From the NCBI RefSeq assembly GCF_023101145.1, contig NZ_CP073714.1:1922001-1986000 (forward strand): DNA of 64,000 nt. The letters run 5' to 3'. This DNA comes from Paenibacillus pabuli. Its GTDB lineage: Bacteria; Bacillota; Bacilli; Paenibacillales; Paenibacillaceae. Below the pieces are notes generated by a model. It searched no databases and had not been told where the DNA came from. It saw only the letters and a program-made list of their open reading frames with translations. The position numbers and the translations under genes were made by a program. Positions 1-8,173 of the stretch are shown here, piece after piece (the first letter of the stretch is position 1; every line of letters begins with the position of its first letter).

Positions 1-439
1 CACGGAAGTGATTACGAAGTCCGATGCAGTATCAGCCATTCCTGGTTACAAAGAAGAGCAGGGCTCGCTGCTCATGATGATTGCCTTTTTATATGTAATA
101 TCAGCGTTTGTGCTTGCGGTATTCTTCTACGTCATCACAATTCAGAAAACGAGTCAATTTGGCATACTGAAAGCCATTGGAACGAGAAATGCGTATTTGG
201 CCGGCAGTGTATCATTACAAGTATTGGTTCTGTCTGTCGGCAGTCTGGTGATTAGTGTTCTGCTGGTTCAGCTGTTTGCATCCATCTTGCCAGCTTCGAT
301 GCCGTTTCAATTAGGTTTGTCCACATTGTCCCTGACCTGCGTGTTATTTGTGTTCATGTCTGTGGCGGGTTCATTATTCTCGGTGTGGAAGGTTACCAAA
401 ATTGATGCGCTTGATGCGATTGGGAGGACAGCAGCATGA
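1..439 (+). CDS. ABC transporter permease, C-terminal part (cut by window edge)
   Basis: The reading frame is open from the first base, so this is the 3' part of a longer gene. The visible 146 or so residues hold three hydrophobic segments and end in the layout of an FtsX/MacB-type permease: a segment near residues 20-45, the conserved cytoplasmic turn 'FGILKAIGTRNAYLAG', then two further helices. Such permeases form the membrane half of ABC transporters that export substrates or carry out mechanotransmission. The stop overlaps the start of the ATPase gene (ATGA at 436-439), so the two are translationally coupled and almost certainly one transporter. The substrate cannot be read from this fragment. 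Confidence 0.85.
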   Translation, partial: TEVITKSDAVSAIPGYKEEQGSLLMMIAFLYVISAFVLAVFFYVITIQKTSQFGILKAIGTRNAYLAGSVSLQVLVLSVGSLVISVLLVQLFASILPASMPFQLGLSTLSLTCVLFVFMSVAGSLFSVWKVTKIDALDAIGRTAA

Positions 440-1113
440 GAAACCGATTGATATTGCAGGGAATTACTCAGACCTTTGAAGATGGTGGGGTCAGACGGAC
501 GATATTGGATAAGCTGGACCTCGAGGTTGCCGAAGGGGAACTCGTCGCAGTGATGGGGCCTTCCGGCTCGGGCAAAAGCACATTTCTGTCCATTGCAGGT
601 GCACTCCTTGAACCGACGAAGGGGCAGGTTCTGCTGGATGGAGCATCGATCATGGGCAAAAACAAGCAGGACATTTCCGATGTGCGGCTTCAGCAGCTCG
701 GTTTTATTTTTCAAAGCGCCAACCTGATTCCTTATCTGAAAGTGGAAGAACAATTGGCACTGGTTGCGAGACTTGCCGGAACGGACAAGAACAAGATCGC
801 AAAGCGAGTCGATGAACTACTGGATAAGGTAGGCTTAGCCCATCGGCGTAAGGCATATGCCGAGAAGCTGTCCGGCGGTGAACGTCAGAGGGTTGCCATT
901 GCCAGAGCATTGATGAATGATCCGGCCGTCCTGCTCGCGGATGAACCGACAGCCAGTCTGGATGCGGAACGCGGTTATGATATTGTGAGTATGATTGCAA
1001 AGCTGGTTGCAGAGCAGGGCAAGAGTGCGGTGATGGTTACACATGATGAGCGGATTTTGCCGTTATGTGATCGGGTTCTCTTTTTGGAAAAGGGGAAACT
1101 GGTACAGCATTAG
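436..1113 (+). CDS. ABC transporter ATP-binding protein, MacB/LolD type
   Basis: This 225-residue cytoplasmic ATPase powers the permease encoded just upstream. It has Walker A GPSGSGKS near residue 41, a Q-loop in 'FIFQSANLIPYL', the signature LSGGERQRVAIARAL near residue 145, Walker B VLLADEPTASLD, and an H-loop in 'VTHDERIL'. Its length and the LSGGERQR signature fit the MacB/LolD/FtsE group that pairs with FtsX-like permeases. It begins in an ATGA overlap with the permease stop and is followed by a terminator-like hairpin at 1164, so it is probably the last gene of its operon. Substrate is unknown. Confidence 0.93.
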   Translation: MRNRLILQGITQTFEDGGVRRTILDKLDLEVAEGELVAVMGPSGSGKSTFLSIAGALLEPTKGQVLLDGASIMGKNKQDISDVRLQQLGFIFQSANLIPYLKVEEQLALVARLAGTDKNKIAKRVDELLDKVGLAHRRKAYAEKLSGGERQRVAIARALMNDPAVLLADEPTASLDAERGYDIVSMIAKLVAEQGKSAVMVTHDERILPLCDRVLFLEKGKLVQH

Positions 1114-1163
1114 CGCTCAGAGTGGATAGTGTAGGTATTCTTTGGTTCAACAGATATAACATT

Positions 1164-1212
1164 AGAAGGTCCATGGATTCCCGTTGGGAAAAATGGCCTT
1201 CTTTTTTCTTTT
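1164..1212 (+). terminator. Rho-independent terminator of the ABC operon
   Basis: An AGAAGG(T)CCA arm at 1164-1173 pairs with TGGCCTTCT at 1194-1202 (one bulged T), followed by a T-rich tract to about 1212. It sits 50 bases after the ATPase stop. Confidence 0.75.
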
Positions 1213-1277
1213 TTGATCTATAATGAGAGGTAGAACTTATAATGGAAGATTTATTTTACATAGAGAGGATCAGATAT

Positions 1278-1820
1278 ATGAAAACGTTGGATCGGGAACA
1301 GTTCCCTGCGCTCAGCACATCGATTCATTGGGGGATTGTTGAAGCGGAGTTTAAATTGAATGACATCGTGGATGAAACGCTGGTAAGCAATGTGAGCATC
1401 ATCCCGTTTGTCGGGGAACAAGTGGTTGTTTTTCAGATCGATAATGGGAAATGGGAGCTGCCCGGAGGAACGTTGGAGGCTGGAGAGAAGTATATGGATG
1501 GACTACAACGTGAAGTGATGGAGGAGCTTGGAGCAAAATTGATCACGTATCAATTATTTGGACAATTTCATTGCATGTCGAGTGCACCTGAACCGTATAG
1601 ACCACATATTCCGCATCCTCATTTTGTGAGACTTATTGGCTATGGAGAAGTTGAACTTGTGGCTCAACCATTAAATCCGGTGGATGGGGAACAGGTCATT
1701 GCTGTAGAGGTTGTGGAGATCTCGGAAGCGATCAGGAGATTTGAAGAACAGAATAGATATGATATCGCGGAAATGTACCGATTGGCTTATTTGCTGCGAG
1801 AAGAAGCAAACGGTGAATAG
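1278..1820 (+). CDS. Nudix hydrolase
   Basis: A 180-residue Nudix-fold hydrolase, a family that cleaves nucleoside diphosphates linked to another moiety. The Nudix box is complete: G-x5-E-x7-REVMEELGA, beginning at 'GGTLEAGEKYMDG' near residues 69-94. The C-terminal half carries a His/Pro-rich insert ('PYRPHIPHPHF') that is not part of the catalytic box. I chose ATG 1278 because GAGAGG at 1263-1268 is well spaced before it; an in-frame ATG at 1242, also with a GAGAGG upstream, would add 12 residues. It follows the ABC terminator and probably has its own promoter. The substrate cannot be predicted. Confidence 0.88.
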   Translation: MKTLDREQFPALSTSIHWGIVEAEFKLNDIVDETLVSNVSIIPFVGEQVVVFQIDNGKWELPGGTLEAGEKYMDGLQREVMEELGAKLITYQLFGQFHCMSSAPEPYRPHIPHPHFVRLIGYGEVELVAQPLNPVDGEQVIAVEVVEISEAIRRFEEQNRYDIAEMYRLAYLLREEANGE

Positions 1821-1907
1821 CTGGAGTAGGAAGAGTAAAGGAGTAACCATTGAGGGGTTTGGATTCAGCATTTAAACAAACGAATAATCTGCCGGAGGAG
1901 CCATTTC

Positions 1908-2948
1908 ATGCGAAAGAAGTCGATTAAAATATTTAGACGCGTCATGTTTAGTATTCTTTTAGTTGTAATACTCGCTCTGATCTTTCCCACATGGACCCCT
2001 GGGATTAAGGGAGAAAATAGTATCAGCACATTAGAACAGGTTGAGATTAATGGTGCAGGGCATGAGGTTATGATTCGCGGGACGAATCGGAACAATCCTA
2101 TCCTTCTTTTTGTGCATGGTGGTCCAGGGTGTTCAGAGATCCCTTATGTAAGGAAGTATCAGCAGGAGCTTGAGCAACATTTTACCGTTGTGCATTATGA
2201 TCAGCGCGGAAGTGGAAAGTCATATCATTTGTTGAAGGATTATTCAGATGTGACTTCGGATGTGCTTGTAGATGATTTGCTCACTTTAACGGATTACGTG
2301 ACTGCGGAACTGGGACAAGAGAAGGTTCTGTTGGTCGGTCACTCATTTGGTACATACATAGGAACAAAAGCGGCAGCCAAAGCACCGGACAAATTCATGG
2401 CTTATATAGGTATTGGACAAATGGCGAATACGCCTCAGAGTGAGCTGGATAGTTTGGAATATACGATTGAGCAAGCAGAACAAGCAGGCAATACAGAAGA
2501 CGTGGAAACTCTGGAGCTTCTTCGCGATTCAATCCAGCGAGGAGAAACGTACACACCAAGAGATCTGGTTCGCAAGTATGGCGGTGCGGCCAGGCTTATT
2601 GATGACAACAGAGATTACATGCTTGGCTTTCTACTGGGAACTGAATATAATGCGCTGGATGTAATTCGGTATTCCATGGGTGTGCGGGCTACACAGGAAA
2701 TTCTCATGAAGGAAGAATCCGCGAGCCATTTGCCAGACATTGTAGATCAACTGGAGCTCCCGACTTATTTTGTTATGGGGAAATATGATTATATGACATC
2801 CGTGAATGCTGCACGAGAGTATTTCAATGAGCTTGAAGCACCCGAAAAAGATTTTGTTGTATTTGAAGAATCGGCCCATTACCCACAGTTCGAGGAGAAG
2901 GAACGATTTGCAGCGTGGTTGATCGGGGTTGCAGACCGTTTGAAATAA
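1908..2948 (+). CDS. Alpha/beta hydrolase, proline iminopeptidase-like, membrane-anchored
   Basis: A 346-residue alpha/beta hydrolase of the S33 (prolyl aminopeptidase-like) type. It has the oxyanion motif HGGPG at residues 70-74, 'DQRGSGKS' at about 98-105, the nucleophile elbow GHSFG with Ser146, an acid in 'MGKYDYMTS' and a catalytic His in 'ESAHYPQFEE' near the end. Residues 11-30 form one hydrophobic helix after a Lys/Arg-rich N-terminus, so the enzyme is probably anchored in the membrane with the catalytic domain outside. ATG 1908 follows a GGAGGAG site. It may be a peptidase or an esterase; the motifs do not decide. Confidence 0.85.
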   Translation: MRKKSIKIFRRVMFSILLVVILALIFPTWTPGIKGENSISTLEQVEINGAGHEVMIRGTNRNNPILLFVHGGPGCSEIPYVRKYQQELEQHFTVVHYDQRGSGKSYHLLKDYSDVTSDVLVDDLLTLTDYVTAELGQEKVLLVGHSFGTYIGTKAAAKAPDKFMAYIGIGQMANTPQSELDSLEYTIEQAEQAGNTEDVETLELLRDSIQRGETYTPRDLVRKYGGAARLIDDNRDYMLGFLLGTEYNALDVIRYSMGVRATQEILMKEESASHLPDIVDQLELPTYFVMGKYDYMTSVNAAREYFNELEAPEKDFVVFEESAHYPQFEEKERFAAWLIGVADRLK

Positions 2949-3139
2949 GCAATGAATGAAAGTATTGAATTAAGAACAAGAAAAGGAGTTTAAAGGGCTA
3001 GCAATTCGTAGTGGAGAATATAAACGTCGTGACACCAAAATGGGAGAGCGATGATCTCATAACACCTAAACTTGTAAGGAGAATTATTAAATGGTGTACT
3101 CAGGTTAGGATTTTACTTTAGATTAAGCGAGGGATCTGG

Positions 3140-3643
3140 ATGGGGCAACTGAATACTAAACTTATAACTAGACTCGCATTACCGGAGGAAGCATCAACTG
3201 TATTGAACCTATGGCAAGAGTCTGCCCGGTGGCTAAACTCCAAAGAGATATATCAATGGCGTCCCGAGTATTTTAATTTGGAACAAGTGAATGAATTCAT
3301 GACGGATGGATCTGACGTATATCTTGCTGAAATGAATCATGAAATCGTAGGGACGTATACCTTAACGTGGTCAGACCCCCTGATTTGGAAAGAACTCGAC
3401 AACACCAATTCCGGGTACATACACCGATTCGCAGTGAATAGAGATTTTAAAGGGCAAGATATAGGATTATTCCTTTTAAAATCAGCAGAAGAGAACATCA
3501 GGCTTAAAGGAAAGACCTTGATCAGGCTGGATTGCATGGCAGATAATTGGAGACTCAATCAATACTACAAGGATTATGGATTCCAATATATTCGAAGAGT
3601 GGAACTGGGGAGCTGGAGTGCCAGTCTATATGAAAAACAATGA
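3140..3643 (+). CDS. GNAT family N-acetyltransferase
   Basis: A 167-residue protein with the GNAT fold, which transfers an acetyl group from acetyl-CoA to an amine. The acetyl-CoA loop is atypical, 'FKGQDIGLFLLK', lacking the second glycine of the usual Q/R-x-x-G-x-G/A. The C-terminal strand-helix 'RLNQYYKDYGFQYIR' is typical of the family. The 190 bases before it hold no gene. No substrate can be assigned. Confidence 0.8.
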   Translation: MGQLNTKLITRLALPEEASTVLNLWQESARWLNSKEIYQWRPEYFNLEQVNEFMTDGSDVYLAEMNHEIVGTYTLTWSDPLIWKELDNTNSGYIHRFAVNRDFKGQDIGLFLLKSAEENIRLKGKTLIRLDCMADNWRLNQYYKDYGFQYIRRVELGSWSASLYEKQ

Positions 3644-3695
3644 TGTGTCTCTATCAAGTTCGTCAAGGCCGTAAGTTTAAGAAGGGGGTCTATTC

Positions 3696-4685
3696 ATGCT
3701 TTTATCCTATTATCCAATGAGATTAGCTGATGCGGAAACAATCGTTACCTGGACGTATGAAAATGAATATGCAATGTACAGTTTCTCTGAATCCAATGAA
3801 GATATTCATGAATTGATGAATGGGGAGTACTTTTCAGTTCTGGATGAACGGGAGAGGTTAGTGGGATTTATTTGTTGTGGGGAATCAGCCCGTGTACCGG
3901 GAGGAATCACAATCGGACTGTATCAAGAAGAAGGATATCTGGATATAGGTCTTGGATTAGATCCTGATCTGACAGGGCAAAAGATAGGATCTGTATTTCT
4001 TAAACAAAGTTTAGTATTCTTGCAAAACCAATTTAAAAGTTCTCAGTTTCGGCTGGTGGTTGCCACTTTCAACGAGCGAGCAATCAAAGTGTATGAGCGT
4101 ACAGGCTTTCAGAAGGATAAGGCGTTTTATAGCAAAGTGAATAATGAAGACATGTTATTTATCAGTATGAAAATGAGAATGGAAATGGAAATGCCCATCT
4201 ACTCTTTTGAAGAAATAACGGAACAGGATTTGACTGAAGTCAGAGAAATATATAACTACTACGTTTCCAACACGACCATCTCGTTTCATACCGAAGAATT
4301 GACTCTGGAAGAAATCAAAACATCTGTCATGAACCAAAATCCACGGTTCAAATCGTTTGTCATTAAAGAAGAGAACGAAATGAAAGGCTATGTGCTAATT
4401 ACCCAATACAAGAGTAAACAAGCCTATGATTTCTCGGGAGAAGTCACCATTTATTTGAAACCGGGCACCGTTGGCAAAGGGATTGGCGGAAAAGCGCTAC
4501 GTTATATAGAGGATGTTGCACGTGAGCAAGGATTCTACACGTTGATTGCTACCGTTTGTATGGAAAACACGCGCAGCATATCTTTATTTGAAAAGCATGG
4601 ATATGAGCAGTGTGCGATGTTTAAAGGCGTGGGATATAAGTTTGATCGCAGATTGGATATTGGTAGTTTCCAAAAGGTATTGTAG
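3696..4685 (+). CDS. Tandem GNAT acetyltransferase: N-terminal GNAT fused to phosphinothricin-acetyltransferase-like GNAT
   Basis: This 329-residue protein contains two GNAT domains. The first (about residues 1-155) has the CoA loop 'LTGQKIGSVFL'; the second (about 165-329) has 'TVGKGIGGKAL' and opens with an acidic stretch ending 'EIYNYYVSNTTISF', typical of the phosphinothricin N-acetyltransferase (PAT/Bar-like) group. A short Met/Glu-rich linker (around residues 152-163) joins them. A GAAGGGGG site precedes ATG 3696. The gene ends three bases before the APH-type kinase, so the two are probably co-transcribed. Whether both domains are catalytic is not known. Confidence 0.85.
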   Translation: MLLSYYPMRLADAETIVTWTYENEYAMYSFSESNEDIHELMNGEYFSVLDERERLVGFICCGESARVPGGITIGLYQEEGYLDIGLGLDPDLTGQKIGSVFLKQSLVFLQNQFKSSQFRLVVATFNERAIKVYERTGFQKDKAFYSKVNNEDMLFISMKMRMEMEMPIYSFEEITEQDLTEVREIYNYYVSNTTISFHTEELTLEEIKTSVMNQNPRFKSFVIKEENEMKGYVLITQYKSKQAYDFSGEVTIYLKPGTVGKGIGGKALRYIEDVAREQGFYTLIATVCMENTRSISLFEKHGYEQCAMFKGVGYKFDRRLDIGSFQKVL

Positions 4686-4688
4686 CGT

Positions 4689-5696
4689 ATGAATCATATT
4701 CAATATAATCTAAAATTCGAAAAACTCGTCACTGAATTAGAACTTGGTGAATTGATCAGTACACCCAAGGCAATTTCAGGTGGGCTTTTACATCGAATGT
4801 ATGCCATTGAAACCACGCATGCCAAATATGCTGTGAAAGCACTGAATCCTCAAATTATGGGTAGACCTACAGCTATGCAAAATTATATTCAATCGGAGAA
4901 AATAGCAAACTTGGCAGCGAATTCTATCCATGCTCAACCTGCCAAAGTAATAAACGGTTCTTCAATACAAATCTTAGAAAATCAATGCTACCTTATATTT
5001 GACTGGATCGATGGTAAAAGTCTGGAGCCGCATGAAGTAACCGAAACCCATTGTGAGCATATGGGCATGATTCTTGCGGATATTCATAAAACTGATTTTT
5101 CAGAGCTTCATATTCCTAACCTTCATTTGGATCATTCCAAAGAAACCAATTGGAAATATTATTTAACCAAAGGGCAGAGGGCAAATTCAGATTGGACGGT
5201 TCTATTAGGTAATACCATTCAAAAGCTCTATGAGTGGAGTGCTCAGGCAAAAAAATCATCAGTCATGCTGGGTTCAAATACAGTTATTAGCCATAGGGAT
5301 TTGGAGCCTAAGAACGTGATGTGGCACCAGAACAAACCCATCATTATTGATTGGGAATCAGCGGGTTATATCAATCCGATGCATGATCTGGTGGAAACCG
5401 CTATGTATTGGTCTGTAGATCATATTGGAAATGTGGACAAAGGAAGATTTATGACTTTTATAAATGGGTATCGGTCTCGAGTGGGGAACGTAAATGCCAA
5501 TTGGAGAATGGTTCTCGAAAATGGTTTTGCTGGAAAGTTGGACTGGCTCGAATACAGTCTAAAACGCTCTTTGTGGATTGAATGCACAGACGATAAAGAA
5601 CAACAAATGGGAACTTCACAAGTCACATGGACGATAGAGGCTTTAAAACAATACGAGGACATGATCCCAGATGTTGAGAACTGGTTGTGCAGCTAA
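4689..5696 (+). CDS. Phosphotransferase of the APH / choline kinase-like fold
   Basis: A 335-residue small-molecule kinase. The Brenner motif 'SHRDLEPKNVMW' (catalytic Asp followed by Asn, residues about 202-212) and the Mg-binding 'IIDWESAG' about 12 residues later identify the aminoglycoside phosphotransferase superfamily. The N-terminal lobe has 'KYAVKALNP' with the ATP-binding Lys. It starts three bases after the tandem GNAT gene, so both may act on the same class of amine-containing compound, though that is inference. The family also includes homoserine, choline and macrolide kinases, so resistance should not be assumed. Confidence 0.85.
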   Translation: MNHIQYNLKFEKLVTELELGELISTPKAISGGLLHRMYAIETTHAKYAVKALNPQIMGRPTAMQNYIQSEKIANLAANSIHAQPAKVINGSSIQILENQCYLIFDWIDGKSLEPHEVTETHCEHMGMILADIHKTDFSELHIPNLHLDHSKETNWKYYLTKGQRANSDWTVLLGNTIQKLYEWSAQAKKSSVMLGSNTVISHRDLEPKNVMWHQNKPIIIDWESAGYINPMHDLVETAMYWSVDHIGNVDKGRFMTFINGYRSRVGNVNANWRMVLENGFAGKLDWLEYSLKRSLWIECTDDKEQQMGTSQVTWTIEALKQYEDMIPDVENWLCS

Positions 5697-5741
5697 GCCC
5701 AAGAAACTCGTTATCCGATAAAACAGAAAGGTGTGAGCTGC

Positions 5742-6035
5742 ATGGCAAACGCTAAAGGAACATTAAGATCATGCGAACAAGGGCATGCCTATTACAAAAG
5801 TAGTGATTGCCCAACCTGTCCTGTCTGTGAGAAGGAGCGAAAACCGAAAGAGGGATTTCTTTCATTGCTGTCTGCACCCGCCAGACGTGCACTGGAAAAT
5901 CAGGGGATTACGACATTACGACTACTCTCGCAATACACCGAAAAAGAGATTTTGAAGCTGCATGGGATCGGCCCTTCTGCGATGCCCAAACTTCGACAAG
6001 CACTTGAAGAAGAGGGGTTATCTTTTAATAAATAA
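5742..6035 (+). CDS. Small zinc-ribbon protein with RNA polymerase alpha-CTD-like helix-hairpin-helix domain
   Basis: A 97-residue protein with two parts. Residues 11-29 carry Cys11, His15, Cys23, Cys26 and Cys29, enough for a small zinc knuckle. Residues 40-95 resemble the C-terminal domain of the RNA polymerase alpha subunit, with helix-hairpin-helix 'LHGIGPSAMPKL' at 73-84. Proteins of this kind may bind DNA or a transcription complex, but I know of no defined function. ATG 5742 is preferred to GTG 5733 because AAAGGTG at 5727-5733 is then correctly spaced. A hairpin overlaps the 3' end. Confidence 0.78.
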   Translation: MANAKGTLRSCEQGHAYYKSSDCPTCPVCEKERKPKEGFLSLLSAPARRALENQGITTLRLLSQYTEKEILKLHGIGPSAMPKLRQALEEEGLSFNK

Positions 6036-6044
6036 CCCTCTTCA
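6008..6044 (+). terminator. Hairpin between convergent genes
   Basis: GAAGAGGGGTTAT at 6008-6020 pairs with ATAACCCTCTTC at 6033-6044 with one bulged base. The stem overlaps the stop codon of the upstream gene and lies 13 bases from the end of the convergent minus-strand gene. There is no strong T run on either side, so it may slow or end transcription from both directions only weakly. Confidence 0.6.
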
Positions 6045-6056
6045 CTCTTAATCTCC

Positions 6057-6995
6057 CTAAACCAAACCTGAAGCCAATTCCTCAACCGTCACCTGATGCA
6101 ACCCATTTCCATCACTAAGGAGCAAACGGTTTTGGCGAAGATCCTGTCTTGCCTGCTTGAACGGCTTATTCTGTTCATTCACGAACTCAATCTTCTGCCC
6201 TTTTGTAAGTGTGCCGGGCTTCTCCATTTTCTTGAGAACAAACGTCCCGTGTTTACCATACCCGGCATCAAACAAAAAGTGATACCCATCCGTACAGAAA
6301 CCGGAGGAGCCGGATAGGTTAGGATCTACAAATGTTACTTTAGGTTGCTGGGTACCGCCTGAAACACAGCCAAGCATAAAATCGGTATAATAATAAAACC
6401 ATACCTGCTGTTCATTCACCACATTGAGTGCGTAACAATCGGCAATATCGGATGAATGGTCTTCGTATAGTTTGTTACCGTGCATATCCCAGGCTAACAG
6501 TCCTTGTGAGCCAATCGGATTATTCCACCCATTGTTCCCGAATACACCCTCGTCAAAGTAGCTGGTCCAAATGGTCCCGTTCTCGGTCACCTGCACACTC
6601 TGAATTCCGTCTCCAAGCAGAAACTCGCGAATCGTGTTTCCTTCCCGATCACACACTTTGGCGTTCAGATCATACTTGTCATTCCCATAATACGTGCAGC
6701 GCGCCCCGACGAGCAGCAGGTGACCATGTAATGGTTGCACGTAATGATAATTGAACGTTTGCCCCCAAATAACAACTTCCTCAATGGATTTCTCCGTCAC
6801 AATCAGAACTTTGTATGTGTAGGTTTGGTTTAGTTTGGTTTGTACAAACATGCCTTGTTTTCTTTCGGGAATTTGGTTTATGAGCAGCACATAGACCCGA
6901 CCATCGTCGCCCCACTGAGTGGAAACTATATCGAAGCCTTCCAAATGTGCTGAAATCTCTGCAAAGGGCAGAAGTTTTATCTTGGGATTGGACAT
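6057..6995 (-). CDS. Hypothetical protein, probably beta-propeller-like
   Basis: I do not recognise this 312-residue protein as a named family. It has no signal peptide or membrane helix. Short beta-rich units recur with patterns such as 'TENGTIWTSYFDEGVFG' and 'GLLAWDMHGNKLYED', like blades of a propeller that report 'value, then context' strings. One of the few minus-strand genes in the window. ATG 6995 is preferred because AGGAGGAATA (complement of 7001-7010) sits just before it; a longer frame from 7040 would read through the palindrome at 7020-7040. Confidence 0.65.
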   Translation of the reverse strand: MSNPKIKLLPFAEISAHLEGFDIVSTQWGDDGRVYVLLINQIPERKQGMFVQTKLNQTYTYKVLIVTEKSIEEVVIWGQTFNYHYVQPLHGHLLLVGARCTYYGNDKYDLNAKVCDREGNTIREFLLGDGIQSVQVTENGTIWTSYFDEGVFGNNGWNNPIGSQGLLAWDMHGNKLYEDHSSDIADCYALNVVNEQQVWFYYYTDFMLGCVSGGTQQPKVTFVDPNLSGSSGFCTDGYHFLFDAGYGKHGTFVLKKMEKPGTLTKGQKIEFVNEQNKPFKQARQDLRQNRLLLSDGNGLHQVTVEELASGLV

Positions 6996-7019
6996 TGCAT
7001 TATTCCTCCTTGAACGTAA

Positions 7020-7040
7020 GTGCAGATGTGCCATCTGCAC
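7020..7040. promoter_or_regulatory. Perfect 9-bp inverted repeat in the leader of the minus-strand gene
   Basis: GTGCAGATG, TGC, CATCTGCAC forms a perfect 9+3+9 inverted repeat at 7020-7040. It ends about 10 bases upstream (minus sense) of the ribosome binding site of the gene at 6057-6995. As DNA it could be an operator; as RNA, a leader hairpin next to the SD. A second short hairpin (GCAGG 7057-7061 with CCTGC 7070-7074) follows. Confidence 0.5.
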
Positions 7041-7460
7041 GAATTAAGTACAGTATGCAGGAAGAATACCCTGCCGAACACGGCGTAAGTATAGCGAAGG
7101 CTTTCTTTTATCGATAAGTGACTTGAACTGGTGAAATGGGTATCGTTTTGCTTCTTTGCATTGTATAATAAGACGTTTATGTAAAATATTATGCGAGGAA
7201 ATGTTAACGTCAGCTCAATTTGATTATGATCACCCGTTGTAGGTCCTCGATATGGACCCCATACTTTATCAAATCAGTACGAGTTCATAATACGTTTGTC
7301 AGATAAAAACATACACCCCGACCTAAGATGGTAGATCTAAGGACGGGGTTGTTATCATCCAATTATTCAAAAAAATGGCCAGATGAACTGCATATAGATG
7401 TGGATAAGATTAATCCACCTAAGGGGAAGGGATTGGCTGCTAAATTAAGGAGGAGATATC
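7041..7460. other. Gene-free intergenic region between divergent genes
   Basis: No coding sequence is supported here. The stretch contains a TATAAT hexamer at 7164-7169 without a convincing -35 box, an imperfect hairpin at 7316-7349, and the AGGAGGAGATATC ribosome binding site of the gene at 7461. Promoters for both flanking genes should lie here. Confidence 0.6.
7316..7349. repeat. Imperfect 14-bp inverted repeat
   Basis: CCCCGACCTAAGAT at 7316-7329 pairs with GATCTAAGGACGGGG up to 7348, with two mismatches and a short loop. It is followed by TTGTTATC, too T-poor for a confident terminator. It lies 110 bases before the phosphatase gene and nothing upstream on the + strand obviously needs terminating. 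Confidence 0.45.
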
Positions 7461-8075
7461 TTGAAGATTTTCTTAGTAAGGCATGGGATGGATGAGGAGG
7501 GCTACAGAGGTGGCTGGAGTCAGCGAGGGCTCATTGAAGAAGGTATGACTCAATCGGAGAGACTCGGAGATTACCTTTATCAACATTCAGAGCAATATAA
7601 GATAAACACGTTGATTAGCAGTGATCTTCCGCGTGCAGTACAGACTGCCAAAGCGCTTGAAAAAAGGTTGAATATCAAAGGACTTTATCTGAACGACTGG
7701 AGAGAAATGAACAACGGAGATTTGGCTGGAATGCCAAATAAGGAAGCAGAAGTGAAATATGCAGGCGTTTATTTTAACACTCTTGGCATGGATACCCCGT
7801 TCCCAGGAGGAGAAAGTCCTCGAAACTTTTATAACAGAATATGTACATCCTTTCGGGATTTATGCCGAAGCATAGAGGAACAACAGATCAAATCCAATGT
7901 TCTCCTGGTCACGCACGGTGGAGTAATCAACATCCTTTATTATCTTCTGGGAAACCAAAATTGGACCAATACATCGGCGTTTCATTCTATTGGGAATACC
8001 AGTGTTCATACGGTTGAAAAGGGTGTAGAGGGTTGGGAGTTTAGCAGCATGAATATGATGAGTCATCTAGGTTAG
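7461..8075 (+). CDS. Histidine phosphatase family protein
   Basis: A 204-residue enzyme of the phosphoglycerate mutase-like histidine phosphatase superfamily. The phosphorylated histidine lies in 'LVRHGMDEEG' (residues 5-14), the second arginine in 'SDLPRAVQTA', and the second catalytic histidine in 'VTHGGVINI' near residue 151. It starts at TTG 7461, six bases after AGGAGG. Substrates in this family range from sugar phosphates to phosphoproteins and cannot be deduced. A second member lies at 25075. Confidence 0.88.
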   Translation: MKIFLVRHGMDEEGYRGGWSQRGLIEEGMTQSERLGDYLYQHSEQYKINTLISSDLPRAVQTAKALEKRLNIKGLYLNDWREMNNGDLAGMPNKEAEVKYAGVYFNTLGMDTPFPGGESPRNFYNRICTSFRDLCRSIEEQQIKSNVLLVTHGGVINILYYLLGNQNWTNTSAFHSIGNTSVHTVEKGVEGWEFSSMNMMSHLG

Positions 8076-8173
8076 AAATGGGGATTTATATCAATCATTT
8101 CAAAACAAATAGTTGAGAAAATGGTCTACTGCGTTACAATGGAATGAAATGGAAGTCCAAGGAGGTTGCTATT

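Noticed and set aside
307..753. Minus-strand frame of 148 codons
   Set aside because: Antisense to the permease-ATPase junction, whose motifs are clear on the + strand.
704..1000. Minus-strand frame of 98 codons
   Set aside because: Antisense to the ABC ATPase core and composition unlike real proteins here.
7316..7349. Hairpin considered as riboswitch or attenuator
   Set aside because: A single imperfect stem with no conserved aptamer features and no T run.
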